Shown piece after piece: positions 41,798-51,045 of a stretch of DNA of 64,000 bases; position 1 is the stretch's first letter, and every line of letters begins with the position of its first letter. Both the position numbers and the translations under genes were made by a program. The DNA comes from Planctomycetota bacterium. GTDB lineage: Bacteria > Planctomycetota > Phycisphaerae > Phycisphaerales > Zrk34. Below the pieces are notes generated by a model. It saw only the letters and a list, made by a program, of their open reading frames with translations. It was not told the origin of the DNA and made no database searches. The stretch is taken from positions 62,001 through 126,000 of the forward strand of contig WGMD01000022.1 of NCBI GenBank assembly GCA_016125255.1, read 5' to 3'.

Positions 41798-42508
41798 CTA
41801 CTCATCCATGCGTCGGACAACGGTGATCGGATCGACGTGTCCGCCGGCGATGCCGTAGACGAAGTAGGCGTGGCATCCGATGCCGATGAGCACGGCGAGA
41901 TGGAACACCTCGTGCGGACCGATCACGTTCGGCCAGATCCACGGCCATCGCACGAACTCGCACACCGCGCCGATCGTGTACGCCAGACCGCCCCAGACGA
42001 TCGGCCGCACATACGCCCATCCGAACCGCCGCCACAACGCCGCACCGCTGACGAGGCCCAGCCAGCCGAGTACCAGGTACATGCTCAGCGACATCCATTC
42101 GGGCACATCATCGAAGAAGATCGACTTGAGCGTGATCGCCGTCGCCGCCATGGCCCACACGCCGCCGATCATACCCCACCGCATCCAACCGCGGAACAGC
42201 AGGCCGTGCACGATCGTGAGCGTGCCGGCGATCAGCGAGAAGATCGCGGCGTGATCGAGTCGCTGGAGCACCTCGCGGCCGGCGCCTTCGCCGAGCAGGT
42301 GATACACGCCGCTCATCGAAAGTTGGAAGATCACGGTGAAAGCGAATAGCGCGGCGATAAACACGCGACCCGCATGCCCCCGCGCCCGGCGCATCAGCGG
42401 CACGGTGAGCACCAGCGCGATCCCCGCGCCGATCAGATGCGAAAGCGAACTGAACGGCTCGTAAAAACCGGGAATGGGCTCAATGATCTGTTGAGCGAGC
42501 GCGAGCAT
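41798..42508 (-). CDS. Hemolysin III/PAQR-family membrane protein
   Basis: 236 residues, seven hydrophobic helices. Family signatures: FSSLSHLIGAGIAL at the N-terminus, SMSGVYHLL, RLDHAAIFSLIAGT, and the C-terminal GPHEVFHLAVLIGIGCHAYFVYG. The conserved His, Ser and Asp residues of the PAQR metal site are all present (SLSHLI, RLDHA, HEVFHL). Bacterial members are linked to membrane homeostasis; direct haemolytic activity is doubtful. Confidence 0.9.
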   Translation of the reverse strand: MLALAQQIIEPIPGFYEPFSSLSHLIGAGIALVLTVPLMRRARGHAGRVFIAALFAFTVIFQLSMSGVYHLLGEGAGREVLQRLDHAAIFSLIAGTLTIVHGLLFRGWMRWGMIGGVWAMAATAITLKSIFFDDVPEWMSLSMYLVLGWLGLVSGAALWRRFGWAYVRPIVWGGLAYTIGAVCEFVRWPWIWPNVIGPHEVFHLAVLIGIGCHAYFVYGIAGGHVDPITVVRRMDE

Positions 42509-42548
42509 CCCCGCAGCATACTGACACGCGGCGATTGCTCAACGTGGC

Positions 42549-43535
42549 TCATCGCAGCGGCGGCGGGCCATCGGGCGGGCCGAACCCGCCGGGGCCTCCG
42601 GGGCCGGGGCCTGGCCCGCGCCGTTCGCCTCCCGGGCCGCCGGCGGGCGGGCCGTGGCGGAAGGACGGATCGGGCGTGCCTCGGAAAAAGCGCGGGACGA
42701 AGGGGTACGTGCGGGTCAGGTAATAGTGGTAGATGCCCTTGGGGTATTCGGGTGTGACGCCGACGCGGCCGTTGCATTCATCGAGATCGCCGAGGCCTTT
42801 GACGTATTCGAAATCCTGCACATACGTGCCGTCATACGCGCCGCCGGGGGCCTTGTCGCCGCCGGGGCGCTGGCCGTGCTTGAGGCGATAGCTGGACTGC
42901 ATTTCGCGCGTGCCGGAGTTGGGGTTGTTCGGATCGACGTAGCCATATCGGGCGTAAATCGGGAACCCGTCGGCGGCGTAACCGACGAGCGTCATCCGCT
43001 GACCTTCCCTGAGCGAGGCGATGAGCCCGGTGGGCAGGCCGTGATAGTGGTACGCGCCGGTGGGCTGGACATGGGCGTTGTTGGCGTCGAGGCCGAGGTT
43101 GATCTTGCCGGACAGCGCATCGTAGTTCCACAATTCATCGGGCGGGCCGGCCCCCGGGCCCATGCGGCCGCGTCCGTTGGGCGTCCATATCTCCGCCGTG
43201 CCCGGATCGAAGGGCACGCCGTTGATCGCCACGCCGAACAGGTTGCCGCGCAGCGGCGTGATGCGGTCGGCGACGCGCGGGGTCATCGTGACATGAAACT
43301 CGTACTTCTGTTCCGACACCGTGTTGGGGTTCCCGCGGTTGGGGAATTCGCCCATCACGTGATTCGGAATACCGTTGGAACGGATGGTGCGGACGCCGTC
43401 GTGTTCGGCGATGGCGACACGGGACTCGAAAGCCCGCTGCTGCTGCGCCGCGGCGATGGCGCCGAGAACCAGCACGGCGATCACCAGGGCCGGTCGGACA
43501 AGCGTGCCGAGGGACGAACGGGAAGTCGGTTGCAT
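42549..43535 (-). CDS. Secreted YHYH-domain protein
   Basis: 328 residues. Signal peptide (ALVIAVLVLGAIAAAQ), then the YHYH domain: GVAINGVPFDPGTAEIW, GAYHYHGLPTGLI (the name motif), LVGYAADGFPIYARYGY, YVQDFEYVKGLGDLDECNGRVG, and YPKGIYHYYLT. The function of this domain is unknown; it may bind metal through its His residues. The C-terminus is Gly/Pro/Arg-rich and low complexity (GGPGGERRGPGPGPGGPGG), possibly a linker to the cell surface. Confidence 0.88.
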   Translation of the reverse strand: MQPTSRSSLGTLVRPALVIAVLVLGAIAAAQQQRAFESRVAIAEHDGVRTIRSNGIPNHVMGEFPNRGNPNTVSEQKYEFHVTMTPRVADRITPLRGNLFGVAINGVPFDPGTAEIWTPNGRGRMGPGAGPPDELWNYDALSGKINLGLDANNAHVQPTGAYHYHGLPTGLIASLREGQRMTLVGYAADGFPIYARYGYVDPNNPNSGTREMQSSYRLKHGQRPGGDKAPGGAYDGTYVQDFEYVKGLGDLDECNGRVGVTPEYPKGIYHYYLTRTYPFVPRFFRGTPDPSFRHGPPAGGPGGERRGPGPGPGGPGGFGPPDGPPPLR

Positions 43536-43657
43536 GGGGACCTCGCGGTCGGAAGGTACGGTGTGAGTAGATCACTATGTACCTACACGCGGGGCGCGTG
43601 TCGAATTGCGCAGGGGGCCCATGCCTGGAAGGCCTGAGCTTCATTCAAATGCGTGCG

Positions 43658-44527
43658 TTACTTGCCGGAGGCCTGAGCCGGGACGTTCTGCTCGCGGTCG
43701 ATTTTCAGGAGGATCGTTTCGAGTCGCGAGCGGACTTCGGCCATGGACTCGGGGCGGTCTTCGGGGAGGAACTGAAGGCAGTGGAGGACGAGACTGTTGA
43801 GCCCGAGGGGGACTTTGGGGTTGAGGTCGACGGGCGGTCGAAGCTCCATGTCCTCCTTGCGGATCATTTCGCCGGAGCCGCCCTTGGGGATGAGCGTGGG
43901 GATGTGCGAATCGGTGAGGCACCAGTACATGGTGGCGCCGAAGTTGAAGATGTCGGTCTTGCCGGTCAGGGCGATGCGGTGGACCTGCTCGGGGGCGATG
44001 TAGTCGGGCGTGCCCTGGATGCGGTCCTTGACCGCGCCCATGCGGCAGGCCTGCCCCAGGTCGATGATCTTCACCTCGCCACGGTCGGTGAGGAGGATGT
44101 TGTTGGGCTTGATGTCGGCGTGGACGTAGCCGGCCTTGTGCATGGCGGCGAGCCCGCTGGCGACGGCGAGGAAGACGCGCACCAGCTCGCGCATGTTCGT
44201 GGGCTTGTTCTGCACGAGACTGCGCCCATCGACAAGTTCCATGACCAGCATGGCTTCGGAGAGCGAGAAGAACTTGCGGACGCGTTTGACTTTGTAGCAG
44301 CGGCGGATGGTCGGGTGATCGACGGCCTTGGAGACTTCGTATTCGATCAACACCTGATCGACGAACTTCTGCTGTTCGGGCCGCTCGCGGACGACGCGCT
44401 TGAGGGCGAAAAGCTGATGATCCCGTTTCTGCTGGACGGCGTAGATGGTGCTGCCGGCGCCGTGTCCGAGCACCGCGACGACGTTGTATCCGCCAATCCG
44501 TTCAATTTTCCCGGCCAGGTTCGCCAC
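43658..44527 (-). CDS. Serine/threonine protein kinase, domain only
   Basis: 289 residues, a catalytic domain without membrane segment or extra modules. Gly-rich loop LGHGAGSTIYAV, Lys in LFALKRV, catalytic loop HADIKPNN (Ala in place of the usual Arg of HRD), metal loop DLG in place of DFG, APE in IAPEQ. Key Lys, Asp and Asn residues are present, so it should be active. It is third in a co-oriented group after a lipoprotein and an amidase-like protein, perhaps linked to envelope stress. TAGGAT lies upstream of a small open frame at 44502-44684 which I do not accept as a gene. Confidence 0.88.
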   Translation of the reverse strand: MANLAGKIERIGGYNVVAVLGHGAGSTIYAVQQKRDHQLFALKRVVRERPEQQKFVDQVLIEYEVSKAVDHPTIRRCYKVKRVRKFFSLSEAMLVMELVDGRSLVQNKPTNMRELVRVFLAVASGLAAMHKAGYVHADIKPNNILLTDRGEVKIIDLGQACRMGAVKDRIQGTPDYIAPEQVHRIALTGKTDIFNFGATMYWCLTDSHIPTLIPKGGSGEMIRKEDMELRPPVDLNPKVPLGLNSLVLHCLQFLPEDRPESMAEVRSRLETILLKIDREQNVPAQASGK

Positions 44528-44702
44528 GATTCCCCTCTTTCAAACAGCATCGCCGCTTGCGCGTATGCATCAGGTCCCAGAGTTCGTCCGTCAATCCGAG
44601 TGCCATAAGAACAAGCTTTACGACTTCGCCAATGATCGACCGAAGCGGCGTCCAACTGAACTGCCCGCCCCTGACTCGGATCATTCTATCCTAACAATTG
44701 GA

Positions 44703-45368
44703 TTAGCGGACGTCCAGATCAAGAAGCTGCTGACGGAAGGAACTGGCCGGGAAAAGCAGGCCCGGGCTGTCCGTCGAAGTGATATTCGAAAGCAGCAGGA
44801 CGCGGTCGGAGGGAATGTGCAGGCGGTACTGAAGCGCGGTGACGAGGCGTAGAAGCTGATCCATCTGCATCGAGGTCGGAGCGGCCTGATTACCGTCGCC
44901 GATGAGGCAGACATGAATGGCATGCCGGTTGTACCACGCGTCATCGGCGGTGCCACGGACCGCCGCGGCGTCCATCTGGCGTGACCAGCGGTAGCCCGTC
45001 TGAATTTCGCCATCGGGGGCGCCGTCGCCGTTGCCGATCACGAAATCGTAGACGAGCCCGCCGTAGCCGAGCTGCTGATGAGCGGCGCCGAGCGTGCGGG
45101 CGTCGCCGTGCGTGGTGCGCGAATCATGGACGACGATCGCCTGCCAGCGGCCGGCTTCGATCGGGGCTTGGGTGGCGAAGAGCGTATCGGCCCCGCGCGG
45201 ACCGGCATCCAGCACCGTCAAGACCGGCCCGACCGACGGCGCCAAAGGAGCCGGTTCGAGCATCAAAAGCACCCCGCTCACGAACGTCATCGAGACAATC
45301 AACGCGACCCAGACCACGACGGTGCGGCGGTCGAAAAGGTTCGCGTTGGGCTTGGCTCTGGGGGGCAC
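44703..45368 (-). CDS. N-acetylmuramoyl-alanine amidase-like protein, probably degenerate
   Basis: 221 residues. One N-terminal membrane anchor (about 16-37), then an amidase_2/PGRP fold: WQAIVVHDS, the YDFVIGNGDGAPDGEIQTGYRW block typical of planctomycete amidases, and CLIGDGNQ. The family uses a His-His-Cys zinc site. The first His is present (VVHDS), but the region usually reading HRDxxxTDC reads LSNITSTDS, so the second His and the Cys are lost. It may bind peptidoglycan without cutting it. It lies between a lipoprotein and a kinase. Confidence 0.8.
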   Translation of the reverse strand: MPPRAKPNANLFDRRTVVVWVALIVSMTFVSGVLLMLEPAPLAPSVGPVLTVLDAGPRGADTLFATQAPIEAGRWQAIVVHDSRTTHGDARTLGAAHQQLGYGGLVYDFVIGNGDGAPDGEIQTGYRWSRQMDAAAVRGTADDAWYNRHAIHVCLIGDGNQAAPTSMQMDQLLRLVTALQYRLHIPSDRVLLLSNITSTDSPGLLFPASSFRQQLLDLDVR

Positions 45369-45492
45369 TTATTTCACCTTATCGCAGGGGGCGAATGTGG
45401 ATACACGATACGTCGGCATGATATGCGGGAAAACTTGCGTAAATCTGTCGATGTACTCAAAAAAGTCACAAAATCGTCGGATAACCAGCCGG

Positions 45493-45702
45493 TCAGTTGG
45501 CCGGCGGGGTCAGCCGATCGCGCAGGGCCGGTTCATTGCCGCCGTAGGCGTTCTGCTCTTCCTGCGGGATATAGCGTCCGCGGAGCCGGTCGTAGCGTTC
45601 GTACTGCGTGCGCGGGAGATCCTTGGGGAAAAGCGGCTTTTCGCAGCCGCTGAGCACGGCAGCGGCAAAGACGAGGCATGTGATGATCAACAGTTGCTTC
45701 AT
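45493..45702 (-). CDS. Small lipoprotein
   Basis: 69 residues. KQLLIITCLVFAAAVLSGC is a lipoprotein signal with lipobox LSGC (lipidated Cys20). The mature part is highly charged: PLFPKDLPRTQYERYDRLRGRYIPQEEQNAYGG. Similar short lipoproteins are common in this phylum, function unknown. It precedes the amidase-like gene after 124 bases and may share its promoter. Confidence 0.8.
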   Translation of the reverse strand: MKQLLIITCLVFAAAVLSGCEKPLFPKDLPRTQYERYDRLRGRYIPQEEQNAYGGNEPALRDRLTPPAN

Positions 45703-45882
45703 GGGACGATCCCGCTCCGTCGGGGTGGCGATACAAGCGCCAGTTTACTTGCCGGCGGGCAAACTTTCCAGTGACTTGGCGACGATGGTGCATTGACCGG
45801 GCGACTTGCCGCGCCTTGAATGCGACAACGCCGCGGGGACGTATCGCGGCAGAGGCATACCGACAACTGAAAGGCCCGGTTC

Positions 45883-46263
45883 ATGGTGGAACGCAAGGGC
45901 GATCGGTGGCGATTCGATCTGCGCTGCCCGGGGGCACGGTGGGTGTGTCTCGTGGGCGATTTCAATCAGTGGTCGCGGTCGCAGACGCCGATGCACCCGG
46001 CGGCGCTCAACCATTTCGTCTGCCACCTCAAGCTCCCGCCGGGCAAGTACTGCTTCCGCTATCTGACGTCCAACCGCGGATGGCTGACGGATTGGGCGGC
46101 GTTCGGCGTGGAGAAAAATTACCTGGGCGAGTGGGACTCGGTGCTGTATGTGCCGCCGGCGCACGGTGTCATCCCCCCGCCGTCGCCGACGATCACCACC
46201 GAGGTGCACGATCTGACGGAATTGCCGGTGTTGCTCAACGCCCCGCCGGTCAGGGCGCGCTGA
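45883..46263 (+). CDS. CBM48/glycogen-binding-like protein
   Basis: 126 residues with an isoamylase-N/AMPK-type glycogen-binding fold: WRFDLRCPGARWVCLVGDFNQWSRSQTPM and LPPGKYCFRYLTSNRGWLTDWAAFGV. The GDFNxW and YxFRY motifs are those of CBM48. No catalytic domain follows. It may regulate glycogen metabolism by targeting a partner. Its last 14 bases overlap the convergent giant gene at 46250. Confidence 0.83.
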   Translation: MVERKGDRWRFDLRCPGARWVCLVGDFNQWSRSQTPMHPAALNHFVCHLKLPPGKYCFRYLTSNRGWLTDWAAFGVEKNYLGEWDSVLYVPPAHGVIPPPSPTITTEVHDLTELPVLLNAPPVRAR

Positions 46264-49200
46264 ACAGGGCCGCCGTGACGTTCTGTCCGCCCAGCAGCAG
46301 CTTGCCATCGAGGATGTTCATGCGATAGAGCGGTCCGCCGGCGCTGATGGCCTGATCGAACTGAATCGACCCGCCGTTGCGATCGAGGAAGTAGAGCCGG
46401 CGGGCATGCGGGTCGGTGAACTGCCCGTCCGCCGGCGCCGCCAGCAGCACGACGTAACGATCCGTCAACGATGCACTGACGAACTGGTGCGGCTCCGTCA
46501 CCGCGTCGCGCCACTTCACCACGCCGTCATCCCCCGCAACGACGCAACCGTTGGCGCCGACAAGCATCCATGTGTCCATGTCCGACGTGACCGTCAGCGG
46601 CGCGTTGAGCGTGTCACGGAGCGGCAGCCGGTTCATCACCCGCCCGTCCGCCAGATCGATCCACAACAGGTCGCCGTCCTGCGTCATCGCCGCCAACCGG
46701 TCCGACCCGAGCCACGCCCCGTCCGCACCGACCATCCGCACGCCCGGCTCGCTCACCCACATCGACTGCCCCCGGTTCAGATCGAACGCCTCGATCTGCA
46801 TCGAGCTGATGTAAAGCAGTTCGCTCTCGTCGGTCAGGCCCATCCATGTGATGTTCTGGTTATGCGCCTTGAGCAGCTTGTGAATGAGTTGGCCCGTGTT
46901 CGCGTCGTAGACGCACAGCAGCGGCGCCTCGTCTTCGTCCGTCCCGCAGATCATCAGGTACCGGCTGTCCATGCGGATCAGGTCCGCCTTGCGCACGATG
47001 CTCGCCGCTTGCCAGCGCACCTTGCCGTTGTCCGCGTTGAAGACCACGATGCGCCCGCGCGGATCGACCACGCTGATGGCCAGATCGCTGATCGCCACCA
47101 TCGGCCCCGGCTCACGCTGCGGCTCCGCCTCAAGCTGCTGACGCAGCGCCCCGCCCAACTGCAATTTCACCACGCCGATGCCCGGCCCGATCATCCGCCG
47201 GAACTGCGCTTCCTGCGGCGTCCGTGCACGCTCGGGCGCATTGATCGCCGCCAACTTCTGCGACACCTCATCCTCATGCCACGCCAGCGTCCCGTCGCTC
47301 GCCGACAGCATCGCCATCCGCTGCGAATCCGGGTACCACAACCACACCTGATTGCGGTCCATCGACAGAAGCTGCACTTCCTCTTCGCCCTCCAGCGGCC
47401 GCGTCCACACCACCGACAAATCCGTCGCCCGCCGTAACTGCAACGCCTCCGGCAGACGCAGCAGAATCGTCGAGGCGGGCATCGCATCGGGGTCCTGCTG
47501 GATGGGCTCGAGCACTTCGCCGTCGAAGGTCATGACGTTGCCCGTGAACGGCGGGTTGATGCGCGTCATCGCGCCCAGCGACACCGCCGACTGCGCCAGT
47601 TCCTTCATCCACGCCACCGCATCGACCGGCTGACCCTTGCGGACCGGCTGCACCCCCGGATGCGCCGCCGTCAGACTCCGCAGCACGCGCCGCGCCCGGT
47701 TGGGCTGCTGCGCCGCTTCAAAAAGCTCCGCCTGCCGGCCGTACAGCTTGCCGAGCATTGCTTCGTCAGTGGTGAGTTGCGACGCACGACGGAGCAGTGC
47801 GACCGCTTCGCGTCCGTTGCCCGCTGAAGCCGTCCGCTCCGCCGCCAGCATCAACGCCTGCGGCGCGACCGTCGACAACGGATACGCCTCCGCCAGTTCG
47901 ATCAGCGCCTCCGCGTCCGTCTGATTCGCCAGTTCCTTAAGCCGCTGATCCGCAAACGCCTCGTAAGGCGCATACGCTTCGCGCCCCGCCTGCCCGATCA
48001 ACGCCGTCAGCCGCCGCTGCGCCTCGAGCCCCGCCTGGCGCGAGCCGTTGTCATGCGTGTAAAGACGCCGGCGATACGTCGGTTCCGCGAGAATCGTCTG
48101 ATACTGCTCGATGGCGTCCTTGATGTTGTGCAGCGATTCAAAATGCTTCGCCAGCGCCAATCGATACGTCACTTCCTGATCCGGCGAACTGGTCACCGCG
48201 GCCAGGCGATCGAAAAGCTGCTGACGCAATTCGTGATTGGATGCGTCGACCTGCTCGGTCATCGCCAGAAGCTGATCGAACAATTCGCCGCCGCGCTCGC
48301 CGGGCTTCTGAGCCGTGACGATCGCCACGGCCTTGTCGATGGCGTCCGTCAGCGTGTCGAGCCGCTGATTGTTCAGGGCCAGCCATGCCAGCGCCATCCA
48401 CGGCCGGGCGTCGTCAGGATGATCGGCCGCACGCTTGTGAAGCTGCTCCGACGCCACCGCCCAGCTCGAATAGCTGCTCACGCCCGTGCGGTCGACCGTG
48501 ACAAGCTGTCCGTCCATCGCCAGCACGCTCGCCGGCATCGGCACATTCATGCGCGTCACCAGCTTGCCGTCCGTCAGATTCAACAGCTCCAGGTGATCGC
48601 CCACCGGCAGATACATCTGATCGCCCGCAATCGCAGCGCGGCCCACCATCGTCGACATGCGCGACTCGTACATCCAGATCGGATCGAGCGTGCGCCCGTT
48701 GAACCGGCCGACGTTCGAACCGACCGCCAGCACGTCGGACCCGAACTTGCTCAGATAGCGCGGCGAGCCCCAGCGCGCCGCCGGGAAACTCTGCGTGACC
48801 TTGCCCGTGCCCGGGTCGAACACGCGGATAAGCCCCGCCCAGTCGTCGTAGACGATCACCCCTGCCGCCGTGATGACCGGCGCCGATGCGTCCCAGGGAT
48901 AATGCGTCGACTGAAGCGTCTGATCTTCATTGATGGGCACCAGCGTCAGCCAGTCGATCGACCCGTCCGCCGCCGACACCTTCGCCACCGCGCCCAGACT
49001 CGAATCGACATACAGATACCCCTCGCGCAGCGTCATATGCGAAAGACTCGGCACCATGTTCCGATCCGACATCGCCGTCGAGGCAAGATGGCGCTTCCAG
49101 AGCATGTCGCCGTTCCGCAGATCGACGGCGACGACGTACACATCCTGAAACTGCGTGCGCTGCCGGCGGCGAAGCGTCACATACGCCCGACCGCGCGAAA

Positions 49201-50443
49201 CGATCGGCCGGCCGTACCAGAAGCCCCCGTCCGCATCGTTGTCGATCTCGTCGGGCAACCGCGACCAGAGCAGCTTCCCCGTCCGCGCGTCGACGCAGAC
49301 AAGCTGGCTTTCCGCCGGCGTGCGGAAGTACATGTAGTTCGTCACCATCGCGCTGAACCCGCACACCGCGACGAGCCGATCCTCCGACACCGCCGCCAGG
49401 TTCATGTCCACCCCATAGGGCAGCCACCGGCTGTACGGCCTCGCCACCGACTGCGTGTCCTCATCGATTTCGATCGCCGTCCGCCGCCAGATTTCCCGCC
49501 CGCTGCTGGGCTCCAGTGCGTAGAGCGTATGAGCGTCATTGATGAACAGCATCGAGTCCGACACCAGCGGCAGAATGTTGAGGTAGCGTCCCTCCTCCGC
49601 CGCGCTGTCGATCTGGGCGCGATCCGTCTGGTACTGATCGACGAGGTAGCGCTCCGCCCCGCCGATGTCGACGCGCCACAGGGGCTTACTGATGTCCGTC
49701 GGCGGATGCGCCGCCGGCTGCGGGTCCAACGGCGTCATCGCCGCCGTTTCGCGCCGCGGCGTCACCGCCGCCGCCAGTTCGTCAAGCTGTCGCAGCGCCG
49801 CCGTATTGCCCGACTTCTCAATCATCGCCCGTGAGGCGCGAAACTGATTGGCATCGCCCTGAAGAATCGCGCTGGCCGCCTGAAGCTGGTTCCATGTCAG
49901 TTCGTCTTTGCCCCGCAATGGATGATCCGCGAGCTGCGCGAGCACGACCGACGCCGCATCCGCCGCGCCGCTTTCCAGCGCCAGCCCCGCCAGCCGCAGC
50001 CCCGCCTCCAACCCCGACTGCGTCAGCGGATAGCGATGCAGCACCTCCGTCAGCTTCGTCGGATCCGACCCCGCTTCCGAAAGCGCGGCCTTCGCCGCCG
50101 GTTCGTAAAGCTGCTGATACAGATCGCGCAGCGGCGGATTGTCATTCAGAAATTTGGCGGCGACGCGGCGCGACTCGCTGTAGGAACCGTTGCCCAGTTC
50201 CAGGAGCTTCCCGCCGTGCTCATCGAAAATTTTCTGCACCATGCGGGCCGCTTCGTCCAGCTCGCCCTTGCTCACCCGGTCGCGCGCCGTCTCCAACAGC
50301 TCCGCCGCCGCCGGCGAATCCTGAACGTAAACGTCCGCACCCCGCACGCGACCGGCTTGACCGACCGGCAGGCACACCACCGCGATCAGCACCAACCATC
50401 GCAACAACAACCGGCCGCAACGCCTGTCTGTCGATCTTCGCAT
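46250..50443 (-). CDS. Giant secreted TPR and PQQ-like beta-propeller protein
   Basis: 1397 residues. Signal peptide (RLLLRWLVLIAVVCLPVGQAGRVRG), an N-terminal TPR-like helical region (LLETARDRVSKGELDEAARMVQKIF), then two sets of PQQ/BamB-like blades: LYALEPSSGREIWRRTAIE, VCVDARTGKLLWSRLP, VDLRNGDMLWKRHL, IRVFDPGTGKV; later VVFNADNGKVRWQAAS, LCVYDANTGQLIHKLL, DLADGRVMNRL. Between them is a second TPR-rich helical stretch of about 350 residues. Probably a periplasmic or surface scaffold. Such giants are typical in this phylum; no enzymatic motif is visible. Confidence 0.88.
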   Translation of the reverse strand: MRRSTDRRCGRLLLRWLVLIAVVCLPVGQAGRVRGADVYVQDSPAAAELLETARDRVSKGELDEAARMVQKIFDEHGGKLLELGNGSYSESRRVAAKFLNDNPPLRDLYQQLYEPAAKAALSEAGSDPTKLTEVLHRYPLTQSGLEAGLRLAGLALESGAADAASVVLAQLADHPLRGKDELTWNQLQAASAILQGDANQFRASRAMIEKSGNTAALRQLDELAAAVTPRRETAAMTPLDPQPAAHPPTDISKPLWRVDIGGAERYLVDQYQTDRAQIDSAAEEGRYLNILPLVSDSMLFINDAHTLYALEPSSGREIWRRTAIEIDEDTQSVARPYSRWLPYGVDMNLAAVSEDRLVAVCGFSAMVTNYMYFRTPAESQLVCVDARTGKLLWSRLPDEIDNDADGGFWYGRPIVSRGRAYVTLRRRQRTQFQDVYVVAVDLRNGDMLWKRHLASTAMSDRNMVPSLSHMTLREGYLYVDSSLGAVAKVSAADGSIDWLTLVPINEDQTLQSTHYPWDASAPVITAAGVIVYDDWAGLIRVFDPGTGKVTQSFPAARWGSPRYLSKFGSDVLAVGSNVGRFNGRTLDPIWMYESRMSTMVGRAAIAGDQMYLPVGDHLELLNLTDGKLVTRMNVPMPASVLAMDGQLVTVDRTGVSSYSSWAVASEQLHKRAADHPDDARPWMALAWLALNNQRLDTLTDAIDKAVAIVTAQKPGERGGELFDQLLAMTEQVDASNHELRQQLFDRLAAVTSSPDQEVTYRLALAKHFESLHNIKDAIEQYQTILAEPTYRRRLYTHDNGSRQAGLEAQRRLTALIGQAGREAYAPYEAFADQRLKELANQTDAEALIELAEAYPLSTVAPQALMLAAERTASAGNGREAVALLRRASQLTTDEAMLGKLYGRQAELFEAAQQPNRARRVLRSLTAAHPGVQPVRKGQPVDAVAWMKELAQSAVSLGAMTRINPPFTGNVMTFDGEVLEPIQQDPDAMPASTILLRLPEALQLRRATDLSVVWTRPLEGEEEVQLLSMDRNQVWLWYPDSQRMAMLSASDGTLAWHEDEVSQKLAAINAPERARTPQEAQFRRMIGPGIGVVKLQLGGALRQQLEAEPQREPGPMVAISDLAISVVDPRGRIVVFNADNGKVRWQAASIVRKADLIRMDSRYLMICGTDEDEAPLLCVYDANTGQLIHKLLKAHNQNITWMGLTDESELLYISSMQIEAFDLNRGQSMWVSEPGVRMVGADGAWLGSDRLAAMTQDGDLLWIDLADGRVMNRLPLRDTLNAPLTVTSDMDTWMLVGANGCVVAGDDGVVKWRDAVTEPHQFVSASLTDRYVVLLAAPADGQFTDPHARRLYFLDRNGGSIQFDQAISAGGPLYRMNILDGKLLLGGQNVTAALFSAP

Positions 50444-50589
50444 GGCATTTGATTGTATCGGCTTATCGGCCCCTCTTCGACAACCCCAATTACAGTTCTA
50501 CCCCAACTCGGACGATATCAACCTGGATCGGGCCTTGCGGGGCCACCTGTCGCCGGCGTTTGTGAAGTTGTGAAAACTGGAGATCGGGA

Positions 50590-51045
50590 ATGATGTCTGA
50601 CGAAGTTCACAGCGTGACGCCCCTGCATCTGCACCCCTCCCTCCGCAGCCGCGGACGCCGCGTCGTCATCCTCATGGCACTGCTTGTCATCCTCGGCCTC
50701 GGCGACCTCTACGCCACGATCATGCACCTGACCAGCATCGGCATGGACGAAGTCAACCCCATCGGCGCTTACCTCATCCGCGCCAATTCGATCCTCGGAC
50801 TCATGCTCTTCAAGTTCGGCACGATGGGCCTGACCATCGGCCTGCTCCTGAAAGTCCGCCATCGCCGCATCACCGAAGTCGCCAGTTGGGGACTCGTCTT
50901 CGTCATGGTCGCTCTGACCCTGCACTGGTATCAGTACAACATGGACATCACCCGCGAGCTGGCCAACACCAGCTACTCGCAGGTCCCCCTGCCCATGAAA
51001 CTCACATTCGTCGACAACCCCGCAACCCCCGGCGCCAGCCGCTGA
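50590..51045 (+). CDS. DUF5658-type membrane protein
   Basis: 151 residues with three hydrophobic helices (about 26-46, 70-88, 96-112). DLYATIMHLTSIGMDEVNPIGAYLIRANSILGLMLFKF matches the DUF5658 pattern (DxxxT...G..E.NP......F..FK). Function unknown. MM double start: 50590 or 50593. It abuts the cca gene end to end. Confidence 0.75.
   Translation: MMSDEVHSVTPLHLHPSLRSRGRRVVILMALLVILGLGDLYATIMHLTSIGMDEVNPIGAYLIRANSILGLMLFKFGTMGLTIGLLLKVRHRRITEVASWGLVFVMVALTLHWYQYNMDITRELANTSYSQVPLPMKLTFVDNPATPGASR

Noticed and set aside
43658-44527. Pseudokinase call because of the HAD and DLG motifs
   Set aside because: The catalytic Asp, Lys, Asn and metal Asp remain, so activity is likely; only the Arg that couples to activation-loop control is missing.
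44502-44684. 60-residue open frame before the kinase gene
   Set aside because: It overlaps the kinase start, has no recognisable feature and only a weak ribosome site; kept as non-coding leader.
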